A stretch of DNA of 64,000 bases from Rivularia sp034931125 (GTDB taxonomy: Bacteria; Cyanobacteriota; Cyanobacteriia; Cyanobacteriales; Nostocaceae), in the NCBI RefSeq assembly GCF_034931125.1, contig NZ_JAYGHM010000023.1, forward strand, positions 37,817 to 101,816, written 5' to 3'. Positions 24,915 through 33,525 of the stretch are shown piece by piece; positions within the stretch are counted from its first letter, which is position 1, and each line of letters begins with the position of its first letter. Under the pieces are notes generated by a model, which worked only from the letters and a program-made list of their open reading frames with translations, did not search any database and was not told where the DNA came from. The position numbers were made by a program, and so were the translations under genes.

Positions 24915-27900
24915 ATGAGTATTTTAGATTTTCCTCGCCTACATTTTCAAGGTTTAGCCCGCATTCACGCCCCTACTGGATATAAAAACGGTTTAGTAGA
25001 TATGGGTAGCAATACTGTTTATATGAATGGTTTACCTTACAAAGAAAACCATTCTGCTTCCGAATATCACGAATTTCTTTATAATAAGGGACCAAAATTC
25101 AACGAGTACGGGAAGTTAGATGAAAATGGTCCTTTTAGTCAAGCGATGGGTTGGAATTTCGGTGGTAACGGTCATTTCTCTATTGATGCCAAAATAATTA
25201 GTACTCAAAGAGAATTTGGAAAAGTTGATTTAGATGACCCGGTTATCGGACGCAGTGTTGATTTTTGGGGTCATTATAATGAGTATGTTAAAACGACTGT
25301 CAACCGCGCTCGAATTTTTGAATGTGACCCGGCTTCTAATTGGACTAATACAATTATGTTGGGTCAGTTAGCTTTTGGCAGGTTGGGTGATTCCAATCAA
25401 GTTCCTTATATGGTAACTGCTCCCATCGAGGGTTATCAGTTAGCTCGCTGGCAAGATTTTAATTATATTCGCGATTTACCTCTTCATATTTTAAATGATG
25501 AATTTGGTAAAGCTGCCGTTTATCAGTTTGCTATTTCTAAGGATACTGAAGATTTTCTATGGAATGACGAGGTAAATATATCGCCGACGGTTTCCATGTT
25601 GAAGTCAGCCATGCAGCGAGAGGACGTTTTGGGTTTGGTGGTGCAGTTTAGTATCAGCAATATGTCGGCACCAGTTCAACCGGATGCACCAAGTTTCTGG
25701 GAATTACATGGAACTATCGGCTTATGGTGTCAAGACGAATTAAAAACTTATCCCCACGGACGGTTATTAACTTCAAAGGCTCTTAGCAGGGAGCAGGTAA
25801 GCTACTGCGTTGCGGAGGTTCCCTCCCTTGTCGCAAGTGGCGCAACCCGTAGGGGAGCAGGGGGAAGTATGGGAAACTTGACTTTGCAATTAAATCCCCA
25901 AGGTATTAGTTTAAATATGATTACGGCTGTTCCTTGTGTTGGGCGTGAGCCTAACGCTAAAGCTGGATTTCACGAGATTTTTTCAAAGTTGGATTTAGGC
26001 GATTTAGAATTATGTACTGTTAACAGTCATAGATTAATTGGGAAAATCCCTTCAGAAGCATACAACAAGGAAGCCCATCAGTTAACTAGTGGTTTAATAG
26101 ATATTCCTTTTTATGATGATTGGGAAGATTTACGAAAAGATATTGAAAATCAAGGTTTGTGCATTATCGGAAGCGTTGACAACGAAAGAACAGTTTTAGT
26201 ACAAGAGAAGGAAATTAATCTTCAGGTTGACGACGCTTGTTTATTTATCGAATTTCCCAATTCTAGTAAAGGGGAAGATAACGCTGTTGAATTAGAAGTC
26301 CGCTCTTTTGTTAGAGGTCGTCCGCAATCGGTACAGTCAATTTACGTAAATCAATTTTATAATCCTAGAGCTTTTCCTCAATTACGTTACCAATTTGAAC
26401 AAGATTCTCAAAATAAAGCTCAAATTTTCCACTTCCCCCGCAGTTGTAAAATTCAAATCGTTGGATTAAAACCTGGAAAACAAGATGAAAAAGGAGAATT
26501 TAGTTCAAGTTGTGAAATCTCTACCAATCAACAAGGACGCGGTTGGTTTACTTTAAGAGGTGCCAAACCGGGAACTACTAAAGTATTAATTTCTAGTTCT
26601 TTCAACGAAATACCTTGCGATCGCAACCACCCAGATGAAGCGGAAATTGCTTACGATAACCACAATAAACTCGGCTTTTGGAACGGTTCGGGCTTCTTAG
26701 CTGTCAGAGTCATGGGTGATGATTGGCACCTAGATGAAATTCTTCAAGAAGATGTAGATTTCAACTTAATTTACGAACATATTTTAGCTTTCTACGAAGC
26801 CAGCTTTTCGTTTATGAAAACTGAAGTTTTTAGTTTGGCTGATAAGTGTAAAGTAGCTACCTACGCTCGCTTGATGTGGCAAATGTCAGACCCCAAAAAT
26901 AAAACCAAAACTTACTATATGCCTCCCACAAGAGATATGTCTGAAGCTCAATCCAAACTTTTACTCAAATTCCTGCAAAATCAACAGCAAATTGGTTATA
27001 TTCCCACTTCAGTTCAGTTACAACCACAGCAATCCGAATATAAAATTCAAACCAAGGAAGAATTAATCACAGCATTAAAACAAGCAGCAGAATTAGAAGT
27101 TGCTGTGATGCTGCAATATATTTACGCCGGATATTCCGTTCCCAACTACGTCACCGGGGAAGAATACGTGCGTCGGGGATTGTGGACGCAAGAACAATTA
27201 TATTTGGCTTGTGGCGATCGCAAAGAAGTTGATAATTATGGAATGCGGGGAGTATTAATGGAAATTGCCCGCGAGGAAATGATTCACTTTCTTTTAGTTA
27301 ACAATATATTGATGGCAATTGGAGAACCATTTTATCCAGCAGTTCCCGATTTCCAACAACTTAACGCCAAATTCCCCATAGATATAAACTTTGCTCTCGA
27401 ACCATTAAATGCTTTATCACTACAGTATTTTATACGTTTGGAAATGCCTGACTTCCTCAACGAACCTATTCCGACTTCAGGTCAGTTACATACATATGGT
27501 TCCTTAAGCGAACTATACGGTCAAATCCGTAATGGATTACAAAACATTCCCGATTTATTTGCAGTAAGTAAAGAAAGCGTCGGTGGAGAACATCGTTTAT
27601 TCATGCGAGAAAACTTGAATAAAGCACACCCAGATTATCAAATGCAGGTTTACGACCTCAAAAGCGCCTTATTCGCCGTTGATGTAATTGTCGAACATGG
27701 AGAAGGAAGCGAAACCGAAAGCGAAACATTTGCGCGATCGCACTATCAAAAATTCCGCAATTTAGCAGACTCTCTTTCCCAAGAACAAATTAATCAATCC
27801 AAAAAAGGAGATAAAAGAACTTGGAATCCTTCATACCCATCCTTGAGAAATCCCAGTTTAAATTATCAAGATTGTAATAATAACGTTGTTACGGTTCCTC

Positions 27901-28292
27901 ACACCAGAACGGTAATGGAAATATTCAACGAAAGTTACTTCTTAATGATGCAGCTGATGGTACAGCACTTCGGTTCAAATCCTCAAGGTAGTTTACGACG
28001 TTCCAAATTAATGAACGCCAGTATAGATGTAATGACAGGAATGATGCGTCCCTTGGGAGAACTGTTGATGACCTTACCTTCGGGAAAACGCGGTAAAACA
28101 GCAGGACCATCCTTTGATATTCCCACACCGGAATACATACCTAATCAAGAAATTGCCTATCAAACCATATCAAGTCAATTCCAGATTTTAGCAAAACGTT
28201 CTCATCGCTGCGAAGTTATTCCCGAAGCCGTTTCTGAAATGTTTGATTTTTATGGTAATTTCTTCGAGGAATTAAGGAAAAGTGAGAAATGA
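24915..28292 (+). CDS. vioB: Chromopyrrolate / iminophenylpyruvate-dimer synthase (RebD/StaD/VioB family)
   Basis: A 1125-residue enzyme. It starts MSILDFPRLHFQGLARI, the hallmark of VioB/RebD proteins, and keeps the family segments WGHYNEY, NRARIF and LADKCKVATYARLMWQM. The C-terminal half holds the ferritin-like domain with LEVAVMLQYIYAGYS and EIAREEMIHFLLVNN carboxylate/His residues. Known members couple two indole-pyruvate imines to chromopyrrolic acid or to the violacein precursor. The start at 24915 is chosen because the family begins here and a promoter occupies the preceding open frame. A palindromic repeat of about 80 bp (25785-25866) is inserted in frame, adding residues about 291-318 in a loop region. 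A RebC-like gene follows 109 bp downstream, probably in the same operon. No VioE gene is nearby, so an indolocarbazole-type product fits better than violacein. Confidence 0.93.
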   Translation: MSILDFPRLHFQGLARIHAPTGYKNGLVDMGSNTVYMNGLPYKENHSASEYHEFLYNKGPKFNEYGKLDENGPFSQAMGWNFGGNGHFSIDAKIISTQREFGKVDLDDPVIGRSVDFWGHYNEYVKTTVNRARIFECDPASNWTNTIMLGQLAFGRLGDSNQVPYMVTAPIEGYQLARWQDFNYIRDLPLHILNDEFGKAAVYQFAISKDTEDFLWNDEVNISPTVSMLKSAMQREDVLGLVVQFSISNMSAPVQPDAPSFWELHGTIGLWCQDELKTYPHGRLLTSKALSREQVSYCVAEVPSLVASGATRRGAGGSMGNLTLQLNPQGISLNMITAVPCVGREPNAKAGFHEIFSKLDLGDLELCTVNSHRLIGKIPSEAYNKEAHQLTSGLIDIPFYDDWEDLRKDIENQGLCIIGSVDNERTVLVQEKEINLQVDDACLFIEFPNSSKGEDNAVELEVRSFVRGRPQSVQSIYVNQFYNPRAFPQLRYQFEQDSQNKAQIFHFPRSCKIQIVGLKPGKQDEKGEFSSSCEISTNQQGRGWFTLRGAKPGTTKVLISSSFNEIPCDRNHPDEAEIAYDNHNKLGFWNGSGFLAVRVMGDDWHLDEILQEDVDFNLIYEHILAFYEASFSFMKTEVFSLADKCKVATYARLMWQMSDPKNKTKTYYMPPTRDMSEAQSKLLLKFLQNQQQIGYIPTSVQLQPQQSEYKIQTKEELITALKQAAELEVAVMLQYIYAGYSVPNYVTGEEYVRRGLWTQEQLYLACGDRKEVDNYGMRGVLMEIAREEMIHFLLVNNILMAIGEPFYPAVPDFQQLNAKFPIDINFALEPLNALSLQYFIRLEMPDFLNEPIPTSGQLHTYGSLSELYGQIRNGLQNIPDLFAVSKESVGGEHRLFMRENLNKAHPDYQMQVYDLKSALFAVDVIVEHGEGSETESETFARSHYQKFRNLADSLSQEQINQSKKGDKRTWNPSYPSLRNPSLNYQDCNNNVVTVPHTRTVMEIFNESYFLMMQLMVQHFGSNPQGSLRRSKLMNASIDVMTGMMRPLGELLMTLPSGKRGKTAGPSFDIPTPEYIPNQEIAYQTISSQFQILAKRSHRCEVIPEAVSEMFDFYGNFFEELRKSEK
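25785..25866. repeat. Palindromic repeat inserted in frame within the RebD/VioB-like gene
   Basis: The stretch contains the inverted pair GTTGCG (from 25809) and CGCAAC (to 25846), and GGGAGCAGG-type ends on both sides. It is GC-richer than the surrounding gene. Its translation (starting SREQVSYCVAEVP) has no counterpart between the RLL and GNLTLQLN segments of RebD/VioB proteins as I recall them. Confidence 0.6.
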
Positions 28293-28401
28293 TTTTTTTA
28301 ACGCAAAGGTACGCAGAGTATTTTTTTAATACAAACACAAAAGATATGAAGAATTATCTTCTCCTTGTCCCCTTGTCTCCCCATCCCCCATCCAATCAAC
28401 A

Positions 28402-30000
28402 ATGAAAAACACAACAACAGAAGTATTAATCGTCGGTGGCGGTCCCGTTGGAATGTCAATGGCAGCCGAATTAGGTTACCAAGGCATCGATTGCATTTTG
28501 ATCGAAAAAACTGATGGAGTGGTTCGCGACCCCAAAGTAAGTACTGTCGGATATCGTTCAATGGAATTCTGCCGTCGTTGGGGTATTTCCGAACAAATTA
28601 GAAATGCCGGTTGGGATAAAAACCATACCTTAGATGTGGCTTGGGTAACAACTGTGGGAGGACATGAAATCTTCCGCGTTCATTTACCATCCTATGCCGA
28701 TCGCACTCAACCCGATTACGCTCCGGAAACGGAACAGGTATGTCCCCAACATTGGTTTGCTCCCGAATTTCTGAAATTCTTAGGACAATATCCCCAAGGT
28801 TGTGTCAAATTACTTTCGGAATTAGAAAATTTTCAACAATCCGATCGCGGAATAGTTGCGAGCATCAAAAATTTACAAACCGGAAACACCGAAACCATTG
28901 AAGCTAAATACATGGTAGCTAGCGATGGCGCTCGCGCTACTATTCGTAAACAATGCGGTGTGGATGCAGTTGAATATCACGACACCCAGGTATTTCAAAG
29001 CGTTGTTTTCCAAGCACCCGAATTAGCATCACAACTAGGCGATCGCAATGCTGTGGTTTTCTTTTTAGTTAACCCCATAATCCAAGAACCTTTACGGGCT
29101 GTAGATGGAAAAGGACAATATCGTTTAATTTTAAAACCTCAAGAAAACGGTGAAATTCACGATGCTTATACAGCAATCAAAGCAGCTATTTCTATAGATA
29201 CCCCAGTAGAAATTATTTCTAACTTACCCTGGCGGTTATCTCATAAAGTTGCAGAAAAATTCCGTTGCGATCGCATCTTTTTTATCGGTGATTGCGCTCA
29301 TACACTTTCCCCATCTGGCGGTTTTGGCATGAATACCGGCATCGGTGATGCTGTAGATTTAGGCTGGAAACTCGCTGCTACTATTCAAGGTTGGGGAGGA
29401 GCAAATTTACTCGATACCTACGAAACCGAACGTCGTCCGATAGCGGTACAGAACCTCGAAGCTGCAAACGCTAATTTACAAAGAACTCAAAAACGCGGCA
29501 TTCCTCCCGAAATTGCGAATAACTCTCCCAAGGGTGAAACAATTCGTAAACAAATGGCACAAGGCATGGAACGTAGTGGAGTCAAAAAAGAATTTGACGC
29601 TCCTGGTGTTCACCTTGGTTTGCGTTACTCTTCACCAATTCTAATTCCTGACGGTAATCCTCCCCAAGATGGCGATCGCCAATGGACGCAAAGTAGTTAT
29701 CCCGGCTGCCGCGCTCCCCATGCTTGGTTAAAATCTGGATTATCAACTTTAGATTTATTCGGTCATGGATTTACGTTGATGTGTTTCAACTCAAGCTCAA
29801 GCTCTGGAATTGAACGTTTAACTAAAATCTGTCACGAAAAACAAATTCCTTTGACAACTCATCAAATCGATAATCTTGAAATTGCACAACTTTACGAGCG
29901 TGCTTTTGTTTTGGTAAGACCCGACGGACACGTCGCTTGGAGGGGTAATGAAATACCTCAAGATGTGGAAATTATTGTTGATAAAATTCGAGGAGTTTGA
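28402..30000 (+). CDS. FAD-dependent aromatic monooxygenase, RebC/StaC type
   Basis: A 532-residue flavoprotein monooxygenase of the p-hydroxybenzoate hydroxylase fold. It has the FAD-binding GGGPVGMSMAAELG at the N-terminus, the DG motif VASDGARATIRKQ, the GD motif FFIGDCAHTLSPSGGFGMN and a C-terminal thioredoxin-like domain (about 400-532, with RPDGHVAWRG), the layout of the RebC/PgaE/MhpA group. RebC and StaC are close in length and act with a P450 to set the oxidation state of the indolocarbazole core. It follows the RebD/VioB-like gene by 109 bp and is likely co-transcribed. Aromatic-ring hydroxylases of other pathways share this fold, so the RebC assignment rests on context as well as sequence. 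Confidence 0.85.
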   Translation: MKNTTTEVLIVGGGPVGMSMAAELGYQGIDCILIEKTDGVVRDPKVSTVGYRSMEFCRRWGISEQIRNAGWDKNHTLDVAWVTTVGGHEIFRVHLPSYADRTQPDYAPETEQVCPQHWFAPEFLKFLGQYPQGCVKLLSELENFQQSDRGIVASIKNLQTGNTETIEAKYMVASDGARATIRKQCGVDAVEYHDTQVFQSVVFQAPELASQLGDRNAVVFFLVNPIIQEPLRAVDGKGQYRLILKPQENGEIHDAYTAIKAAISIDTPVEIISNLPWRLSHKVAEKFRCDRIFFIGDCAHTLSPSGGFGMNTGIGDAVDLGWKLAATIQGWGGANLLDTYETERRPIAVQNLEAANANLQRTQKRGIPPEIANNSPKGETIRKQMAQGMERSGVKKEFDAPGVHLGLRYSSPILIPDGNPPQDGDRQWTQSSYPGCRAPHAWLKSGLSTLDLFGHGFTLMCFNSSSSSGIERLTKICHEKQIPLTTHQIDNLEIAQLYERAFVLVRPDGHVAWRGNEIPQDVEIIVDKIRGV

Positions 30001-30010
30001 CATTTAGCAG

Positions 30011-30541
30011 TTAAGCAGCAACAGGACAATCGGCTTTCTTTGCAAAACCTTGTCCTGAAGCTTTTCGAGATTTACCTTTAACTGGCTTTGGATTTTTATC
30101 CATGATTTGTTGATAAGTGCAACCATCTTCGAGCATGGGTTCGCAAAAAGTTTCAACCCATGCCGTGGCACCGCAATCCTTTTGAGGATTCTCAAAATCA
30201 TAAACCAGAACGCAAGGTCCGGGAATTACAACCCGACTCGAATATGTATTCTCGTTCCTACACTTAACGCTGATTGGTGGAGCGAATTGACCATCATCCA
30301 TCTTTGTTCCAATTAATTGACGATTAATATGAATAACATTCTGAGCGGTAAACCGAACTTTCTTCCAAGTTGATTTCGGACCGCGAGACGCTGTTGCAAT
30401 CTTAGGATAACCATTTACCGTCGGAATTACCCAATTTCGACCTGCTTTAAAAGCTCCGTGAACTCTGTCTTGAGCTAACAAATGTCTCAATCTTCGAGGA
30501 GAAATATTTAATAATTTAGCTGCTTGTGTAGTTCCAATCAT
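30011..30541 (-). CDS. Small DNA-binding protein with excisionase/MerR-like HTH
   Basis: A 176-residue protein. Residues about 1-45 form a helix-turn-helix of the excisionase family (TTQAAKLLNISPRRLRHLL) followed by a wing with the phrase GRNWVIPT. The remainder has no family I recognise; the C-terminus is basic (VKGKSRKASGQGFAKK). It is convergent with the RebC-like gene (10 bp between the stops), so it may be a neighbour by chance rather than a regulator of the pathway. It could repress or activate a nearby operon; no operator was identified. Confidence 0.7.
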   Translation of the reverse strand: MIGTTQAAKLLNISPRRLRHLLAQDRVHGAFKAGRNWVIPTVNGYPKIATASRGPKSTWKKVRFTAQNVIHINRQLIGTKMDDGQFAPPISVKCRNENTYSSRVVIPGPCVLVYDFENPQKDCGATAWVETFCEPMLEDGCTYQQIMDKNPKPVKGKSRKASGQGFAKKADCPVAA

Positions 30542-30750
30542 TTTTCATCACCAAATCACCCTATAAGTAAATAGTACTATACCGATGATGGAATATATCA
30601 ATTTTTTAGTTTTTTTTTAGAAAAATAAAATTATATTCAGCTAAAAAAGCTTTTTTTATGGAATAAGTGTCTAAATATATACACATTACTCTCATTTATT
30701 CAGTTTGATAATGTTTTACTAATTTATTGGTAGCGATCGCAATATCAAAA

Positions 30751-30775
30751 GACGTAGTAATACTGCGTCTCTACA
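30751..30775. repeat. Dispersed short inverted repeat (GACGTAG...CTGCGTC)
   Basis: The palindrome AGACGTAGTAATACTGCGTC with the trailing TCTAC is a form of the common cyanobacterial 'agacgtagcaatgctacgtctctac' repeat. It lies upstream of the GST gene, just before its GGAGG ribosome-binding site. Confidence 0.55.
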
Positions 30776-30793
30776 GGAGGAAAAATAACCAGC

Positions 30794-31468
30794 ATGAAAC
30801 TCTATTACGCACCGGCTTCTTCTTATTCCCAACGGGTATTAATTGCTCTATACGAAAAAGAGTTAGATTTCACCCCTATTGAAGTAAATTTATTTGATGC
30901 AGAATCAAGAAATCAATATTCAGAGATAAACCGCTTTGGAAAAATCCCCACTTTAATAACCGACGATGGGGAAGTACTTTTAGAAGCGAACATTATAATT
31001 GAATATTTAGATAGTTATCAAAATGATATTCTTTTAATTCCCCAAGATAGTAACGTAAATTTAGAAATGCGAATGCTCGATCGCATTGTGGATGTATATA
31101 TCAACGGGGGAAGAGAAGCATTATTTAAAGATGGTCAGCTTCCTCCAGAGGAAAGAGGTAAAAAAGAAGTTGTCAAAGCCAAGAGATTGTTGGAGTCTGC
31201 TTGTAATTTACTAGATGAAAAACTAGCGAATCGTACCTGGTTGGTAGGGGAACAGTTTACTGCTGCTGATTGTAGTGCGGCTCCAACTCTTGCTTATCTA
31301 CGGATAGTTTACGATTACGAACATTTGCTTTCTTTGACAGCTTACTTTGAACGACTGAAAGCGAAACCTTCTGTAGCGAGGGTTTTTGAGTCCGGAAGAG
31401 AACAGATGACCCAGATGTTATCTACATTGAAATATCCCGTAAAAGATCGAGGTTCTTCGTTTCTATGA
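30794..31468 (+). CDS. Glutathione S-transferase family protein
   Basis: A 224-residue cytosolic protein. The N-terminal thioredoxin-like domain (YAPASSYSQRVLIAL with candidate catalytic Ser, then FGKIPTL cis-Pro loop and LLEANIIIEYLD glutathione site) is followed by the all-helical C-terminal domain from about residue 90 (LVGEQFTAADCSAAP). It resembles the zeta/beta-like bacterial enzymes for detoxification or isomerisation. An AGGAGG ribosome-binding site precedes the ATG. It is not preceded by the shared two-box promoter, so a role in the bisindole pathway is not indicated. The substrate is unknown. Confidence 0.88.
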   Translation: MKLYYAPASSYSQRVLIALYEKELDFTPIEVNLFDAESRNQYSEINRFGKIPTLITDDGEVLLEANIIIEYLDSYQNDILLIPQDSNVNLEMRMLDRIVDVYINGGREALFKDGQLPPEERGKKEVVKAKRLLESACNLLDEKLANRTWLVGEQFTAADCSAAPTLAYLRIVYDYEHLLSLTAYFERLKAKPSVARVFESGREQMTQMLSTLKYPVKDRGSSFL

Positions 31469-31523
31469 CCTGAGCGAGCAATGATAAAGTAATGTGTCGA
31501 TGAGTGTAATCTTTGTAATCTCT

Positions 31524-32564
31524 ATGTCCCAGATATCGCTTCCCCAATCGCTCGATCCAGATTTACCTCTCACCGCTCTTGCGCCGATGCAGGACGTGAC
31601 AAATCTTTGGTTTATGAAGGTGATTGCCCACTACGGCAGTCCCGACTACTTCTTCACCGAATATTTTCGCGTCAATGACACCTCAAGGCTCAACCGTAAA
31701 ATTCTGGCAGCAATCACTGAAAACGATACGGGTCGCCCAGTTTTTGCTCAAATGATTGGCGAAAGCATTCCTGACTTAGTAAGAACAGCACGGGAACTCT
31801 GTCGCTATAATATTGCTGGAATTGACTTGAATCTGGGTTGTCCGGCACCTAGAGTTTATCGTAAAAATGTTGGGGGTGGATTACTTAGAGAACCCGAAAA
31901 AGTGGATCGGATTTTGGGAGAACTGCGTTCTGCTGTAAACGATCGCCCTTTAACGGTGAAGATGCGCGTCGGTTTTGAAAATACGGATAACTTTTACTCC
32001 ATTTTAGATACGATTAATCGCCACAACATTGACTTGCTGAGTTTGCACGGTCGCACGGTGAAAGATATGTATCACGGGGAAGTGAAATACGATCTGATTG
32101 CTCAAGCGGTCAAACGGGTCAATTGTCCGGTACTTGCCAATGGTAATATCAACTCTGCGACAACTGCCCTCAAAGTGCTTTCTCAAACGGGTGCGGCGGG
32201 TGTTATGGTGGGACGGTGGGCGATCGCAAATCCTTGGATTTTTAATCAAATTCGCCTCAGCTTACTATCGGAGCCGATTTCGCCCGTTCCTTTGGTCGAA
32301 GTACGTCAATATATCGATCGTTTACGGCAAACTCCCGATTCAGCAACTATACCAGTGCGAGCGCGTGCCGGACACCTCAAAATGTACCTCAACTACATTG
32401 CACTATTAGTTGACGCTGAAGGTCATTTCCTCCGGCTGATGCGAAAGACACAGACCGAAGTCGAACTGCTTAATTTGTGCGATCGCTTTCTCCTTACCGA
32501 TAGTAACCAATACTTAGCCCTGGCACCGTACTCAAGCTGTGTTGAAAAGCGATCAGGTGCTTAA
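31524..32564 (+). CDS. tRNA-dihydrouridine synthase (Dus family)
   Basis: A flavoenzyme that reduces uridines to dihydrouridine in the D-loop of tRNA. Visible are ALAPMQDVTN at the start, the catalytic Cys in DLNLGCPAP, the GGGLLREPEKV segment, KMRVGFE and the FMN-phosphate loop (VLANGNI, then GVMVGRWAIANPW). The upstream in-frame starts at 31494 (GTG) and 31500 (ATG) add about ten residues with no family counterpart, so I prefer the ATG at 31524 (MSQISLPQ). It is one of the Dus subfamilies in cyanobacteria and fits the DusC-like group by its DVTNLWFMKV start. It is a housekeeping gene beside the GST gene, not linked to the clusters around it. Confidence 0.9.
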   Translation: MSQISLPQSLDPDLPLTALAPMQDVTNLWFMKVIAHYGSPDYFFTEYFRVNDTSRLNRKILAAITENDTGRPVFAQMIGESIPDLVRTARELCRYNIAGIDLNLGCPAPRVYRKNVGGGLLREPEKVDRILGELRSAVNDRPLTVKMRVGFENTDNFYSILDTINRHNIDLLSLHGRTVKDMYHGEVKYDLIAQAVKRVNCPVLANGNINSATTALKVLSQTGAAGVMVGRWAIANPWIFNQIRLSLLSEPISPVPLVEVRQYIDRLRQTPDSATIPVRARAGHLKMYLNYIALLVDAEGHFLRLMRKTQTEVELLNLCDRFLLTDSNQYLALAPYSSCVEKRSGA

Positions 32565-32650
32565 CTTATTTTATTTTTTAGCGATCGCATAACTGAAACC
32601 TTTGTGTTTAAATATACTAAAGCTGCATTTAGTTATCTTCGATAAACACA

Positions 32651-33472
32651 ATGGATTTACATAATATAGATAATTATTTACGTCCTACGGATATTAATAA
32701 AGTTACTGCTTGGGGAAAAAATTGGAGTTGGTTGGCTGGGGGTACTTGGTTATTTTCCGAACCACAGCCTGATGTGAAAACATTAGTAGATATACAGGCG
32801 TGGGGATGGGATGAAATTGAGGTGAATTCTTCCTCGGAAGGGGGATTATTAACTATTGGTGCAACTTGTCCTTTAATTAAGTTATTAAAACATCCTTGGT
32901 TATCTGAATATATAGCAGTGGAAGGTTTTAAAGCTGCGATATCTGCGCTTGCTGCTTCGTTGAAGGTGGTGAATATGGCTACGGTGGGGGGTAATATTTG
33001 TCTTGCATTGTCGGTGGGTACTCTTGCACCAATGATGGTGGCTTTGGATGCAAGTTATGAAATTTGGAATTTGCAAGGAAAATCGCGAATCGTTGCAGCA
33101 AAGGATTTTCAAATTGCTTCTCGTCACACAGTTTTGCAATCTGGGGAATTGTTACGACGGGTTTTGATTCCTGTAGAACATTTGAAATGGCAAGTTGATT
33201 ATAAACGTTTTGGCATGGCAGCCAGTGACCCGGCTTTAGCTATTGTTGTAGGTGCTTATAATGAAATTGCGAACAAAATGCGGCTGGTTATTGCTGCGAG
33301 TGTTGTTGCACCAGTGTTATTGGAATTCGATCATAATTTAGATTCAAGTTTAGATTATATTACATCTGTGGAAAATATGGATTTTATTGAAGATGCCAGA
33401 GCGATCGCCATTTATCGTCGGCAAGTTACGCAGGTTTTAATTAAACGTTGTTTTAACAATTTTGGATTTTAA
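32651..33472 (+). CDS. Xanthine dehydrogenase-like FAD-binding subunit
   Basis: A 273-residue FAD_binding_5 protein (CoxM/XdhB type). The LAGGTWLF segment, the GATCPL region and ATVGGNICLA, which bind FAD, are in the right order. It passes electrons from the iron-sulphur clusters of the partner subunit to an acceptor. The gene ends 53 bp before the large subunit gene, and the gap consists of CCAATTC repeats. The pair forms one enzyme, probably for purine (xanthine) or aldehyde oxidation. A purine-breakdown role is supported by an ureidoglycolate lyase gene 6 kb to the right. Confidence 0.88.
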   Translation: MDLHNIDNYLRPTDINKVTAWGKNWSWLAGGTWLFSEPQPDVKTLVDIQAWGWDEIEVNSSSEGGLLTIGATCPLIKLLKHPWLSEYIAVEGFKAAISALAASLKVVNMATVGGNICLALSVGTLAPMMVALDASYEIWNLQGKSRIVAAKDFQIASRHTVLQSGELLRRVLIPVEHLKWQVDYKRFGMAASDPALAIVVGAYNEIANKMRLVIAASVVAPVLLEFDHNLDSSLDYITSVENMDFIEDARAIAIYRRQVTQVLIKRCFNNFGF

Positions 33473-33525
33473 ATTTTAGATTTTAGATTACCAATTCCCA
33501 ATTCCCAATTCCCAATTCCCAACTT

